The position numbers and the translations under genes were made by a program. Shown piece after piece: positions 37,330 through 45,149 of a DNA stretch of 64,000 nt. The stretch covers positions 35,695 to 99,694 of the forward strand of contig NZ_JAGKJJ010000025.1 in NCBI RefSeq assembly GCF_020329505.1, in the 5' to 3' direction. The notes under the pieces are model-generated. The model was not told where the DNA came from and ran no database searches. It worked only from the letters and a program-made list of their open reading frames with translations. Source of the stretch: Bradyrhizobium semiaridum (GTDB lineage Bacteria > Pseudomonadota > Alphaproteobacteria > Rhizobiales > Xanthobacteraceae). The first letter of the stretch is position 1. Each line of letters starts with the position of its first letter.

Positions 37330-37358
37330 AAAAGGCCCGGTCCGTGACCGGGCCTTTC
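37330..37358. terminator. Bidirectional terminator between hpnG and hpnH
   Basis: aaaggcccggtc and gaccgggccttt form a 12-bp stem. T-rich runs follow on both strands (the minus-strand side is stronger, reading ttttgcttt), fitting two convergent operons. Confidence 0.88.
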
Positions 37359-37381
37359 TGATTCTGCTCTGTCGGCGCGGC

Positions 37382-38551
37382 TCAGGCGGCCGTGGAGGCC
37401 TTCTGCGCAGCGGCGGCAGCCTTCTGCTCGGCGGCGAGCGCCTCGTCGCGGCGGATCTCGGAGAGCTTCTTCTGCACCTGCTGCGAGAAGATGTATTGCG
37501 CCGGACGCTGCTTGGAGAGATCGATTTCCGGCGCCATCGGGCCCGAGGTCCTGATGCCGCGCAGCGACACCCACATCGCCTTCAGCGGGTTGTTGATCGC
37601 AGCGGTCGCCGCGGTCGGCTCGTAGCCGCAATGCGCCATGCAGTCGGCGCACTTCTCGTACTTGCCGGTGCCGTAGGTCTCCCAGTCCGTGGTCTCCATC
37701 AGCTCCTTGAAGGTCTTGGCGTAGCCCTCGCCGAGCAAATAGCACGGCTTCTGCCAGCCGAAGATGTTGCGGGCCGGCATGCCCCAGGGCGTGCACTCGT
37801 ATTCCTGGTTGCCGGCGAGGAAGTCGAGGAACAGGCTGGAATGCATGAAGTTCCACTTCTTGCCCTTGCCGAGCGCAAAGACGTCGCGGAACAGCTTCTT
37901 GGTCTTGGTGCGGTTGAGGAAGTGCTCCTGGTCGGGCGCGCGCTCATAGGCATAGCCGGGCGACATCGAGACGCCGACGCCGAGTTCGGTGGTGAAGTCG
38001 AGGAATTTGGCGATCTCTTCCGCCGGGTGGCCGTCGAAGATCGTGGCGTTGACGTTGACGGTGAAGCCGCGGGCCTTGGCGGCCTTGATCGCGGAAACGG
38101 CGCGGTCGAACACGCCCTTCTGCGACACCGCCTTGTCATGATGGTCCTTCAGGCCGTCGAGATGCACCGAGAAGAACAAATAGGGCGAGGGCTCGAACAA
38201 ATCGAGCTTCTTCTCGAGCAGCAGCGCGTTGGTGCACAGCGAGACGAACTTCTTGCGCGCCACGAGGCCGCGCACGATCTCGCCGATCTCCTTGTGGATC
38301 AGGGGCTCGCCGCCGGGGATCGCCACCATCGGCGCGCCGCATTCGTCGGCTGCGTCCCAGCACTCCTGCGCGGTCATGCGGCGGTTGAGGATCGCATCCG
38401 GATAGTCGATCTTGCCGCAGCCGACGCAGGCGAGGTTGCAGCGGAACAGGGGTTCCAGCATCAGCACGAGCGGATAGCGTTTTCGGCCAAGCAGCTTCTG
38501 CTTGATCAGATAACCGCCGATACGCATTTCCTTGAAGAACGGTATAGCCAT
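37382..38551 (-). CDS. hpnH: Adenosylhopane synthase, radical SAM protein HpnH
   Basis: A 389-residue radical SAM enzyme that attaches the adenosyl radical to hopene (diploptene), the first step of side-chain elongation. The cluster motif is CX3CX2C at C38, C42 and C45 (FRCNLACVGCGK). A C-terminal SPASM-like cysteine region includes CADCMAHCGYEP. The ATG ending at 38551 begins MAIPFFKEMRIGGYL as in the family. An upstream GTG at 38572 would add seven residues. The C-terminus is Ala/Lys-rich. It lies 42 bp downstream of ispH. Confidence 0.94.
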   Translation of the reverse strand: MAIPFFKEMRIGGYLIKQKLLGRKRYPLVLMLEPLFRCNLACVGCGKIDYPDAILNRRMTAQECWDAADECGAPMVAIPGGEPLIHKEIGEIVRGLVARKKFVSLCTNALLLEKKLDLFEPSPYLFFSVHLDGLKDHHDKAVSQKGVFDRAVSAIKAAKARGFTVNVNATIFDGHPAEEIAKFLDFTTELGVGVSMSPGYAYERAPDQEHFLNRTKTKKLFRDVFALGKGKKWNFMHSSLFLDFLAGNQEYECTPWGMPARNIFGWQKPCYLLGEGYAKTFKELMETTDWETYGTGKYEKCADCMAHCGYEPTAATAAINNPLKAMWVSLRGIRTSGPMAPEIDLSKQRPAQYIFSQQVQKKLSEIRRDEALAAEQKAAAAAQKASTAA

Positions 38552-38593
38552 TAGACGATTTTCTTTCTGCACTTTAAGGGAATTGAGTTCGGA

Positions 38594-39520
38594 TCAGCCC
38601 GCAGTCAGTTCGGCCGGCAGCCGGAATTCGATATTCTCTTCCCGGCCCGGGAGCACCGAGACCGAGACCGGTCCGATACGCCGCAGCGCCTCGATTACAT
38701 CGTCGACCAAGACCTCGGGCGCCGAGGCGCCCGCCGTGATGCCGACGGCCGTCGCATCCTTCAGCCAATCCGGGTTGAGCTCGCTCCCGTCAGCAATGAG
38801 GTAACTCGCGACGCCGACCTCGGTGCCGATTTCGCGAAGCCTGTTTGAGTTGGAACTATTAGCGGCCCCCACCACCAATATGACGTCCACCAGTTTGCTC
38901 AGGTCCCTTACCGCAGATTGGCGGTTCTGTGTCGCATAGCAGATATCCCGGGTGTCCGGGCCTTGAATATCTGTAAATTTTGCCTGAAGAGCCCCGATAA
39001 TGTCCTTGGTGTCGTCCACGGACAGGGTGGTCTGGGTGATATAGGCGACCGGTGTGTCGGTCGGCAGGGTGAGTTCCGCGACGTCTTCGACGCTCTGGAC
39101 CAGCCGAACCGGGCCGGGAACCTGGCCCATGGTTCCCTCGACCTCGGGGTGGTCGGCATGCCCGATCAGGATCAGGGCGCGACCCCGGGAGATGTAGCGC
39201 TTGCCCTGGTTATGGACCTTGGTGACGAGCGGGCAGGTGGCATTGAGCACCGACAGGTCGCGTGCGGCGGCCTCTTCCTCGACGCTCCGGGCCACACCAT
39301 GGGCGCTGAACACGGTCACCGCCTTGGCCGGTACCTCGGACAGGTCCTCGACGAAGATCGCGCCCTTCTTCTTCAGGCTTTCGACCACGTATTTGTTGTG
39401 AACGATCTCGTGGCGGACATAGACCGGGGGGCCATACTTCTCGAGCGCCCGCTCGACGATCTCGATCGCACGCACCACGCCCGCGCAAAAGCCGCGCGGC
39501 TGAGCCAGAAACACTTCCAT
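38594..39520 (-). CDS. ispH: 4-hydroxy-3-methylbut-2-enyl diphosphate reductase
   Basis: A 308-residue [4Fe-4S] enzyme of the MEP pathway that makes IPP and DMAPP, the isoprenoid precursors of squalene. Cluster cysteines are C12 (RGFCAGV), C96 (NATCPLV) and C194 (DICYATQNRQ), and HADHPEVEGTMGQ is the conserved substrate loop. The ATG at 39520 matches the family start. A TTG at 39538 would add six residues. It is transcribed with hpnH and is divergent from hpnN. Confidence 0.95.
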   Translation of the reverse strand: MEVFLAQPRGFCAGVVRAIEIVERALEKYGPPVYVRHEIVHNKYVVESLKKKGAIFVEDLSEVPAKAVTVFSAHGVARSVEEEAAARDLSVLNATCPLVTKVHNQGKRYISRGRALILIGHADHPEVEGTMGQVPGPVRLVQSVEDVAELTLPTDTPVAYITQTTLSVDDTKDIIGALQAKFTDIQGPDTRDICYATQNRQSAVRDLSKLVDVILVVGAANSSNSNRLREIGTEVGVASYLIADGSELNPDWLKDATAVGITAGASAPEVLVDDVIEALRRIGPVSVSVLPGREENIEFRLPAELTAG

Positions 39521-39741
39521 CGGACGTCCGTTACGCAAATTGCACCAGCTTCATCATTGCCCTCGCAATGCTCTTGCGGCCTTCTCGGCGACGCAGTCCA
39601 CCCGGCCGGACATCAGCAGCATGAGCTGCAACGTCCGAACCTTCACCGTTCGAGGACCTAATTAACGCCCCAAGCGCATGGAACTACAGGGTTTTGCCTG
39701 AAAAAGTAAGTGCGACGAACGGTGCCGGGGTGACTTGCTTG

Positions 39742-39753
39742 GTATCATGATAC
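39742..39753. promoter_or_regulatory. Palindrome GTATCATGATAC
   Basis: A perfect 12-bp palindrome about 220 bp upstream of both ispH and hpnN. It may be a regulator site. No matching regulator gene is adjacent, so this rests on symmetry and position only. Confidence 0.35.
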
Positions 39754-39912
39754 GGCAGATTGTCCCTGCGACCGTCCGTCCCGCTCACTTGTTCGTCACT
39801 TTATCGCCCACTCGGGCGGTTTATACCGGCGATCCAAGGTCGCGCCTGATATTTGGAATCGCCTCGCCCATTCGTCGAGGAGGCTAACCAAAACAACATT
39901 GGGTCCGCCCCG

Positions 39913-39937
39913 GGAACTCCGCTAGAGAGCGGGCGTT
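39913..39937 (+). promoter_or_regulatory. EcfG-type general stress promoter before hpnN
   Basis: GGAAC at 39913-39917 and CGTT at 39934-39937 are separated by exactly 16 bp, matching the alphaproteobacterial EcfG (sigma of the PhyR-NepR stress response) consensus GGAAC-N16/17-CGTT. The motif ends 36 bp before the hpnN start codon, which is a natural distance for a transcription start. Confidence 0.65.
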
Positions 39938-39973
39938 TTCGGCCATGCTTCCCCGAGATTAGAAAGATACGAA

Positions 39974-42589
39974 GTGCTGACAAATATTGTCGTCTCCGTT
40001 GTTAAGACGTGCACGCGTTTTGCTCTTCCTGTTGTCATTTTCTCCGTGCTCCTGTCGGTCGGAGCCAGCATCTACGCGGCGCGTAACTTCTCGATCAACA
40101 CGGATATCAACAAGCTGATCTCGCCCGATCTCGATTGGCGCAAGCGCGACAACCAGTTCGAGGAGGCATTCGACCGCGAACGGCTGATCCTGGCGGTGGT
40201 CGAGGCGCAGACGCCCGAGCTGACCAGCGCGGCGGCGAAGGCGCTGACCGAGAGACTGCAGGGCGACAAGAAGAACTTCGAGGCGATCACGCCGCTCGGC
40301 TCCGGCGAGTTCTTCGAGAAGAACGGCCTGTTGTTCCTGCCGACCGAGGAGGTCGCCAAGACCACGGCGCAGCTCGAGCAGGCGGCTCCGCTGGTCGAGA
40401 TCATGGCGGGCGACCCCTCGATCCGCGGCCTGACCGGCGCACTCGAGACCGGACTTGCCGGCGTCAAGCGCGGGCAGGTCAAGCTCGACAACGCCGCGCG
40501 TCCGTTCAACCTGATCGCCGGGACGGTCGAGACCGTCCTCGCCAACGGCGACGCCACCTTCTCCTGGCGCGAGCTCACCAGCGACCAGCCGCTGACCGAT
40601 TCCGACAAGCGCGCCTTCATCGAGATCAAGCCGATCATCGACTATTCAGCGCTGGAGCCGGGCAAAAGCGCAACCGACGCGATCCGGCAGGCGGCCGCCG
40701 AGCTGAAATTCCCGACCGAATATCACGCGCGCGTTCGTCTCACCGGGCCGGTGCCGATCGCCAACGAGGAATACGCCACCGTGCAGGACGGTGCGATCAC
40801 CAACGGCATCGGCACCGTCGTGATCGTGCTGATCATCCTCTGGATGGCGCTGCATTCCGGCAAGATCATCTTCGCGGTGTTCGTGAACCTGTTCATCGGC
40901 CTCGCCGTCACCACGGCGGTCGGCCTGATGATGGTGGGCTCGCTGAACCTGCTTTCGATTGCATTTGCGGTGCTGTTCGTCGGCCTCGGCGTCGACTTCG
41001 GCATCCAGTTCAGCGTGCGCTACCGCTCCGAGCGCTTCAAGAACGACAATCTGACGCTGGCGCTGGAGAACGCGGCGCGACGTTCGGCGGTGCCGCTGTC
41101 GCTCGCGGCGATGGCCACCGCGGCCGGCTTCCTCTGCTTCCTGCCGACCGACTATAAGGGCATCTCCGAGCTCGGCAAGATCGCCGGCGTCGGCATGGTG
41201 GTGGCGTTCATTTCGAGCATCACCGTGCTGCCGGCGCTGCTCGATCTGCTCAATCCGCCCGGCGAAAAGGAGCCGGTCGGCTACGCTTTCCTCGCGCCTG
41301 TCGATCACTTCCTGGAGAAGCATCGCATCCCGATCATCGTCGGCACGATCCTCGTGTCGGTCGCGGGCCTGCCGCTGCTCCACTACATGAAGTTCGACTT
41401 CAACCCGATCAATCTGCGCAACAAGAACGCGGAATCGATCGCGACCTTCCTCGACCTGAGGAAGGACCCGAACACCGGCGCCAACGCCATCAACGTGATG
41501 ACGCGTTCCGAAGCCGACGCCAAGAAGATCGAGGCCAAGCTGGAGAAGCTGCCGGAAGTGTCGCGCGTGATGTCGCTCGACAGCTTCGTGCCGGAGGATC
41601 AGCCGGCCAAGCTGAAGCTGATCGCGCAGGCGGCCAAGACGCTGGGTCCGGCGATCAACCCCGACTCGGTCGATCCGGCGCCATCGGATCAGGAGAATGT
41701 CGAAGCGCTGAAAAGCTCGGTCGACAGCCTGCGCAAGAACGCGGGCGACGGCAAGGGGCCGGGCGCGGTGGCCGCGCGACGGCTCGCCGACGCCCTGCAG
41801 AAGCTCGCCGATTCGAGCCAGGCGGTTCGCGACAAGGCGCAGGACGTGTTCGTCGCGCCGATGAAGATCGTGTTCGATCAGCTCCGCAACACGCTGCAGG
41901 CGCAGACCGTCACGCTGCAGAACCTGCCGCCGGAACTGGTCGCGGCCTGGAAGACCAAGGACGGCCTGATGCGGGTCGAGGTGGAGCCGAAGGGCGATCC
42001 GAACGACAACGACAATCTGCGCCGCTTTGCCGACGCCGTGCTCGCCGCCGAGCCGGCCGCGATCGGCGGGCCGGTGTCGATCCTGAAATCGGGCGACGTG
42101 GTCGTGGATGCGTTCATCCACGCCGGCATCCTGGCGCTGGTGGCGATCAGCGTGCTGCTTTACCTGGCGCTGCGGCGCGTCGTCGACGTGCTGTTGACGC
42201 TGGTGCCGCTCCTGGTCGCGGGCATCGTCACGCTCGAGATCTGCGTGCTGATCGGCCTGCCGCTCAACTTCGCCAACATCGTCGCGTTGCCGCTGCTGCT
42301 TGGCGTCGGCGTGGCGTTCAAGATCTATTATGTCACGGCATGGCGGCAGGGCAGGACCAACCTGCTGCAGTCGAGCCTGACGCGTGCGATCTTTTTCAGC
42401 GCGCTGACGACGGCCACCGCGTTCGGCAGCCTGTGGCTATCCAGCCATCCCGGCACCGCGAGCATGGGCAAGCTGCTGGCATTGTCGCTGATCACCACGC
42501 TCGCAGCGGTGTTGCTGTTCCAGCCCGCGCTGATGGGCAAGCCGCGCGAGGTCGCGAACGACGCCGAGCAGGGCAACGACGTCACCTGA
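39974..42589 (+). CDS. hpnN: Hopanoid transporter HpnN (RND family)
   Basis: An 871-residue RND/MMPL inner-membrane protein that moves hopanoids to the outer membrane. There is one membrane helix at about 18-38, a first periplasmic domain to about 275, then a helix bundle (about 280-420: VVIVLIILWMALHSGKIIFAVFV, LFVGLGVDFGIQFSVRYRSE). A helix follows near 452-470, then a second periplasmic domain with an Ala/Lys-rich helical segment (about 555-640), and the final bundle (about 720-855). The length and domain plan match HpnN. Translation starts at a GTG. It is preceded by an EcfG-type promoter motif. Confidence 0.93.
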   Translation: MLTNIVVSVVKTCTRFALPVVIFSVLLSVGASIYAARNFSINTDINKLISPDLDWRKRDNQFEEAFDRERLILAVVEAQTPELTSAAAKALTERLQGDKKNFEAITPLGSGEFFEKNGLLFLPTEEVAKTTAQLEQAAPLVEIMAGDPSIRGLTGALETGLAGVKRGQVKLDNAARPFNLIAGTVETVLANGDATFSWRELTSDQPLTDSDKRAFIEIKPIIDYSALEPGKSATDAIRQAAAELKFPTEYHARVRLTGPVPIANEEYATVQDGAITNGIGTVVIVLIILWMALHSGKIIFAVFVNLFIGLAVTTAVGLMMVGSLNLLSIAFAVLFVGLGVDFGIQFSVRYRSERFKNDNLTLALENAARRSAVPLSLAAMATAAGFLCFLPTDYKGISELGKIAGVGMVVAFISSITVLPALLDLLNPPGEKEPVGYAFLAPVDHFLEKHRIPIIVGTILVSVAGLPLLHYMKFDFNPINLRNKNAESIATFLDLRKDPNTGANAINVMTRSEADAKKIEAKLEKLPEVSRVMSLDSFVPEDQPAKLKLIAQAAKTLGPAINPDSVDPAPSDQENVEALKSSVDSLRKNAGDGKGPGAVAARRLADALQKLADSSQAVRDKAQDVFVAPMKIVFDQLRNTLQAQTVTLQNLPPELVAAWKTKDGLMRVEVEPKGDPNDNDNLRRFADAVLAAEPAAIGGPVSILKSGDVVVDAFIHAGILALVAISVLLYLALRRVVDVLLTLVPLLVAGIVTLEICVLIGLPLNFANIVALPLLLGVGVAFKIYYVTAWRQGRTNLLQSSLTRAIFFSALTTATAFGSLWLSSHPGTASMGKLLALSLITTLAAVLLFQPALMGKPREVANDAEQGNDVT

Positions 42590-42620
42590 CGCGTTGCGCT
42601 GCATGCTCAAACAGGGCGCC

Positions 42621-42720
42621 AAAGCATGATCCGGAAAAGTGCGAAGCGGTTTTCCGAAAAGATCATGCTCAAAAGAGCTCAAGCGCGATCACGATTCAAC
42701 CCAATCTCGTCGCGCTTTAG
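42621..42720. repeat. Dispersed repeat, gcatgatccggaaaagtg family, copy 1
   Basis: It begins aagcatgatccggaaaagtg, contains the inverted cttttccgaaaagatcatgc, and ends cccaatctcgtcgcgcttta. Copies with the same order of blocks occur at 50727-50851 and 57010-57105. This copy reaches into the end of the DUF2147 gene and supplies its stop codon. Confidence 0.8.
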
Positions 42721-43343
42721 CGCGACGGGGCCGACCGTGCGATGTCGGGCAGCAGGCAGATGTCGCCGACGGGGTCGGCGGGTGCGCCGGCTGCCTGCTT
42801 CTGGCCACCTTTGGCGGCCGGCGGCGCAGCGCCGGTGGTCTTGGGCGGCACGGCCGATTTCGGCGCGGCGCCCTTGGCCGCCGGATTGCCTGCGGCGCTC
42901 ACCGGAATCGGCGGGCCGACACGCGTCCAGGTCTGGCCGCCACAGAGGAAGCCGAGCACGCAGCCCTGAATCTCGAGCTGATCGCTGCCGATCGGCTTGA
43001 TGGTCGCGCTGTAGGTCTGGCCGTCGCGCGAGTTGTAGACCTGACCTTCCCAGGCATCGGCGCCGGGCTTCTTCTTCATGTCGATCAGGATCGGCATGCC
43101 GAGCGTCGGCCGGCTCTGCTTTGCCGGATCGGGATTGTTCTTGTCGGTGCCGCCAGGGGTTTTTTCCCAGACGACGGCACCCCACATGTTGCCATTACAT
43201 TGGGCAACGCGGATGTTGGCAAAACCGTCTGCGTCCCTCCAATCGCCCGTGGGATCTGCAGCCAATGCCGGTGAGAATAGGGTGGCCAAAAATAAACCTG
43301 AAAAGGCTATTGTGCGCGCGAAAGTTCTTGGGCAGTGCAACAT
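42717..43343 (-). CDS. DUF2147-family secreted protein with Pro/Ala-rich tail
   Basis: A 208-residue exported protein. The signal peptide is about 1-28 (FSGLFLATLFSPALA). The DUF2147 domain is at about 31-125 (PTGDWRDADGFANIRVAQCNGNMWGAVVW, GMPILIDMKKK, YNSRDGQTYSATI, LEIQGCVLGFLCGGQTWTRV) and carries conserved cysteines. A low-complexity tail rich in Ala, Lys, Pro and Gly fills about 130-205. The stop codon falls in a dispersed repeat, so the tail may have been altered. It is convergent with hpnN and divergent from hpnO. DUF2147 proteins are periplasmic and uncharacterised. Confidence 0.8.
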   Translation of the reverse strand: MLHCPRTFARTIAFSGLFLATLFSPALAADPTGDWRDADGFANIRVAQCNGNMWGAVVWEKTPGGTDKNNPDPAKQSRPTLGMPILIDMKKKPGADAWEGQVYNSRDGQTYSATIKPIGSDQLEIQGCVLGFLCGGQTWTRVGPPIPVSAAGNPAAKGAAPKSAVPPKTTGAAPPAAKGGQKQAAGAPADPVGDICLLPDIARSAPSR

Positions 43344-43445
43344 GGTCCAAACCTGTGCTTAACTAGACGATCCGAGCGGGGGGCAAAACGCCGCTATCGA
43401 GCGTTTTATGTTGACGCAATGGCCATCAACCGACGTATGTAGCGA

Positions 43446-44837
43446 ATGGTAAGTTCCAATCTAGACGTTTCCGAGATTTTTGTGGAGCGAGAGGGGCAGC
43501 GCGGTGCCATGCACACGCGTCACCTCAACGAACAGCTCGTTCGCGTTCTCAAGACCATCGGCTACGACGTCGGCTTCCAGAAGGGGCAAGGCCAGTACCT
43601 CTACGATCGTCAGGGGGCTCGCTATCTCGATCTATTGAGCGGATTTGGCGTTTTTGCGATTGGCCGGAATCATCCGGCCTTGCGCCAGGCGCTGAAGAGC
43701 GTGCTCGACGCCGATCTGCCGAATCTCGTGCAACTCGACGTCTCGACGCTCGCCGGCGTGCTCGCGGAACGCCTTTTGGAACATGTCCCATATCTGGACA
43801 AGGTGTTTTTCGCCAATTCCGGCGCTGAAACCGTCGAAGCCGCGATTAAGTTCGCGCGGGCCGCGACCGGCCGGCCCGGCATCGTCTATTGCGCGCATTC
43901 GTTCCACGGCCTGTCCTATGGCGCGCTGTCGCTGACGGATGATTCGAACTTCCGCAGCGGCTTCGAGCCGCTGCTGCCCGGCTGCACGCCGATCCCCTTC
44001 AACGACCTCGAAGCGCTGGAGAAGGCGCTGTCGTCGCGCCAGGTCGGCGCCTTCATCGTCGAACCGATCCAGGGCAAGGGCGTCAACCTGCCCACCGACG
44101 AGTTCCTGCCCGGCGCGCTGGCGCTGTGCCGCAAATACGGCACGCTGTTCATCGCCGACGAAATCCAGACCGGCATCGGCCGCACCGGAAAATTCCTCGC
44201 GGTCGAGCATTGGAACATCGAGCCCGACATGGTGCTGCTGGCGAAGGCACTGTCCGGCGGCCACGTTCCGGTCGGCGCGCTGCTGACGCGCAAGAATATC
44301 TTCGACAAGATCTTCAACCAGATGGACCGTGCGGTGGTGCACGGCTCGACGTTCGGCAAGAACGATCTCGCGATGGCCGCCGGCATCGCGACGCTCGAGG
44401 TCATCAAGGCCGAGAAACTGGTCGAGCAGGCGGCCAAGCGCGGCGCGCAATTGCGCCTCGCGCTGACCCGCATGGTGCCGGGCTACGAGTTGATGAAGGA
44501 AGTCCGCGGCAAGGGCCTGATGATCGGCGTCGAGTTCGGTCCGCCGAAATCGCTGCGCCTGAAGGCGTCCTGGAACCTGCTGGAGACCGCCAACAAGGGC
44601 CTGTTCTGCCAGCTCATCACGGTGCCGCTGTTCAAGGATCACAAGATCCTGACGCAGGTCGCCGGCCACGGCCTGCACACCATCAAGCTGCTGCCGCCGC
44701 TGACGATCACGGAAGACGATTGCGCGTGGATCGAAAAGGCGTTCGACGAGGTGATCGCCGGCAGTCACAAGGTCCCCGGCGCGATCTGGTCGCTCGGCAA
44801 GACGCTGGTCGACAACGCGGTGCGCAAATCGGCGTAA
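43446..44837 (+). CDS. hpnO: Aminobacteriohopanetriol aminotransferase HpnO
   Basis: A 463-residue class III PLP-dependent aminotransferase that aminates the hopanoid side chain to 35-aminobacteriohopanetriol. The Schiff-base lysine is K267 (LLAKALSGGHVP), with FFANSGAETVEAAIKFAR and LFIADEIQTGIGRTG binding PLP. Its place at the end of the hpn locus distinguishes it from acetylornithine or GABA transaminases. The start at 43446 has a weak ribosome site, and an internal ATG at 43509 is possible. A 7-bp inverted repeat, AAAACGC-N9-GCGTTTT (43385-43407), lies in its promoter region. Confidence 0.92.
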   Translation: MVSSNLDVSEIFVEREGQRGAMHTRHLNEQLVRVLKTIGYDVGFQKGQGQYLYDRQGARYLDLLSGFGVFAIGRNHPALRQALKSVLDADLPNLVQLDVSTLAGVLAERLLEHVPYLDKVFFANSGAETVEAAIKFARAATGRPGIVYCAHSFHGLSYGALSLTDDSNFRSGFEPLLPGCTPIPFNDLEALEKALSSRQVGAFIVEPIQGKGVNLPTDEFLPGALALCRKYGTLFIADEIQTGIGRTGKFLAVEHWNIEPDMVLLAKALSGGHVPVGALLTRKNIFDKIFNQMDRAVVHGSTFGKNDLAMAAGIATLEVIKAEKLVEQAAKRGAQLRLALTRMVPGYELMKEVRGKGLMIGVEFGPPKSLRLKASWNLLETANKGLFCQLITVPLFKDHKILTQVAGHGLHTIKLLPPLTITEDDCAWIEKAFDEVIAGSHKVPGAIWSLGKTLVDNAVRKSA

Positions 44838-45149
44838 CGCCGAACCGTAGCTGTAGCCCGGATGCAGCGAAATCCGGGTTCTCGAAACTTGCGAGACATT
44901 CCCGGATTCCGCTGCGCTGCATCCGGGCTGCACAGCTTCAGTCAGTCAATCCAGTCCGATCGTCTTCGGCCCCGCGCATCTTGCCGCTCCAGCGGGCCTT
45001 GCGAATAATCGCCCTGTACGATAGGGTGCTAACGATAGCAACCTAAGATTTATCATAAGCAGCTGCTGATCGGCGGCCAATGGCCCTTGGCTGCGCCGGG
45101 AGCAGCGCCGACGCATCTTCGCAATTTTCGATGACCGGAGCATTCTGCC
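44838..45149. other. 312-bp gap between hpnO and the multicopper oxidase gene
   Basis: It contains the gtagcccggatg repeat (44853-44931) as a probable transcript end for hpnO, then about 200 bp that should hold the oxidase promoter. No gene or RNA is seen. Confidence 0.5.
44853..44931. repeat. gtagcccggatg hairpin repeat, copy 1
   Basis: gtagcccggatgcagcgaaa (then tccggg) pairs with the right arm cccggattccgctgcgctgc (then atccgggctgc). The same element in near-identical form lies at 47159-47236, so the two copies bracket the multicopper oxidase gene. Confidence 0.85.

Larger units (their letters stand above)
39521..39973. other. 453-bp divergent region between ispH and hpnN
   Basis: No gene is seen. 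The region holds a perfect 12-bp palindrome at 39742 and an EcfG-type promoter motif pointing at hpnN at 39913. A promoter for ispH-hpnH is expected on the minus strand in the first 200 bp, but I cannot assign it. Confidence 0.5.
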
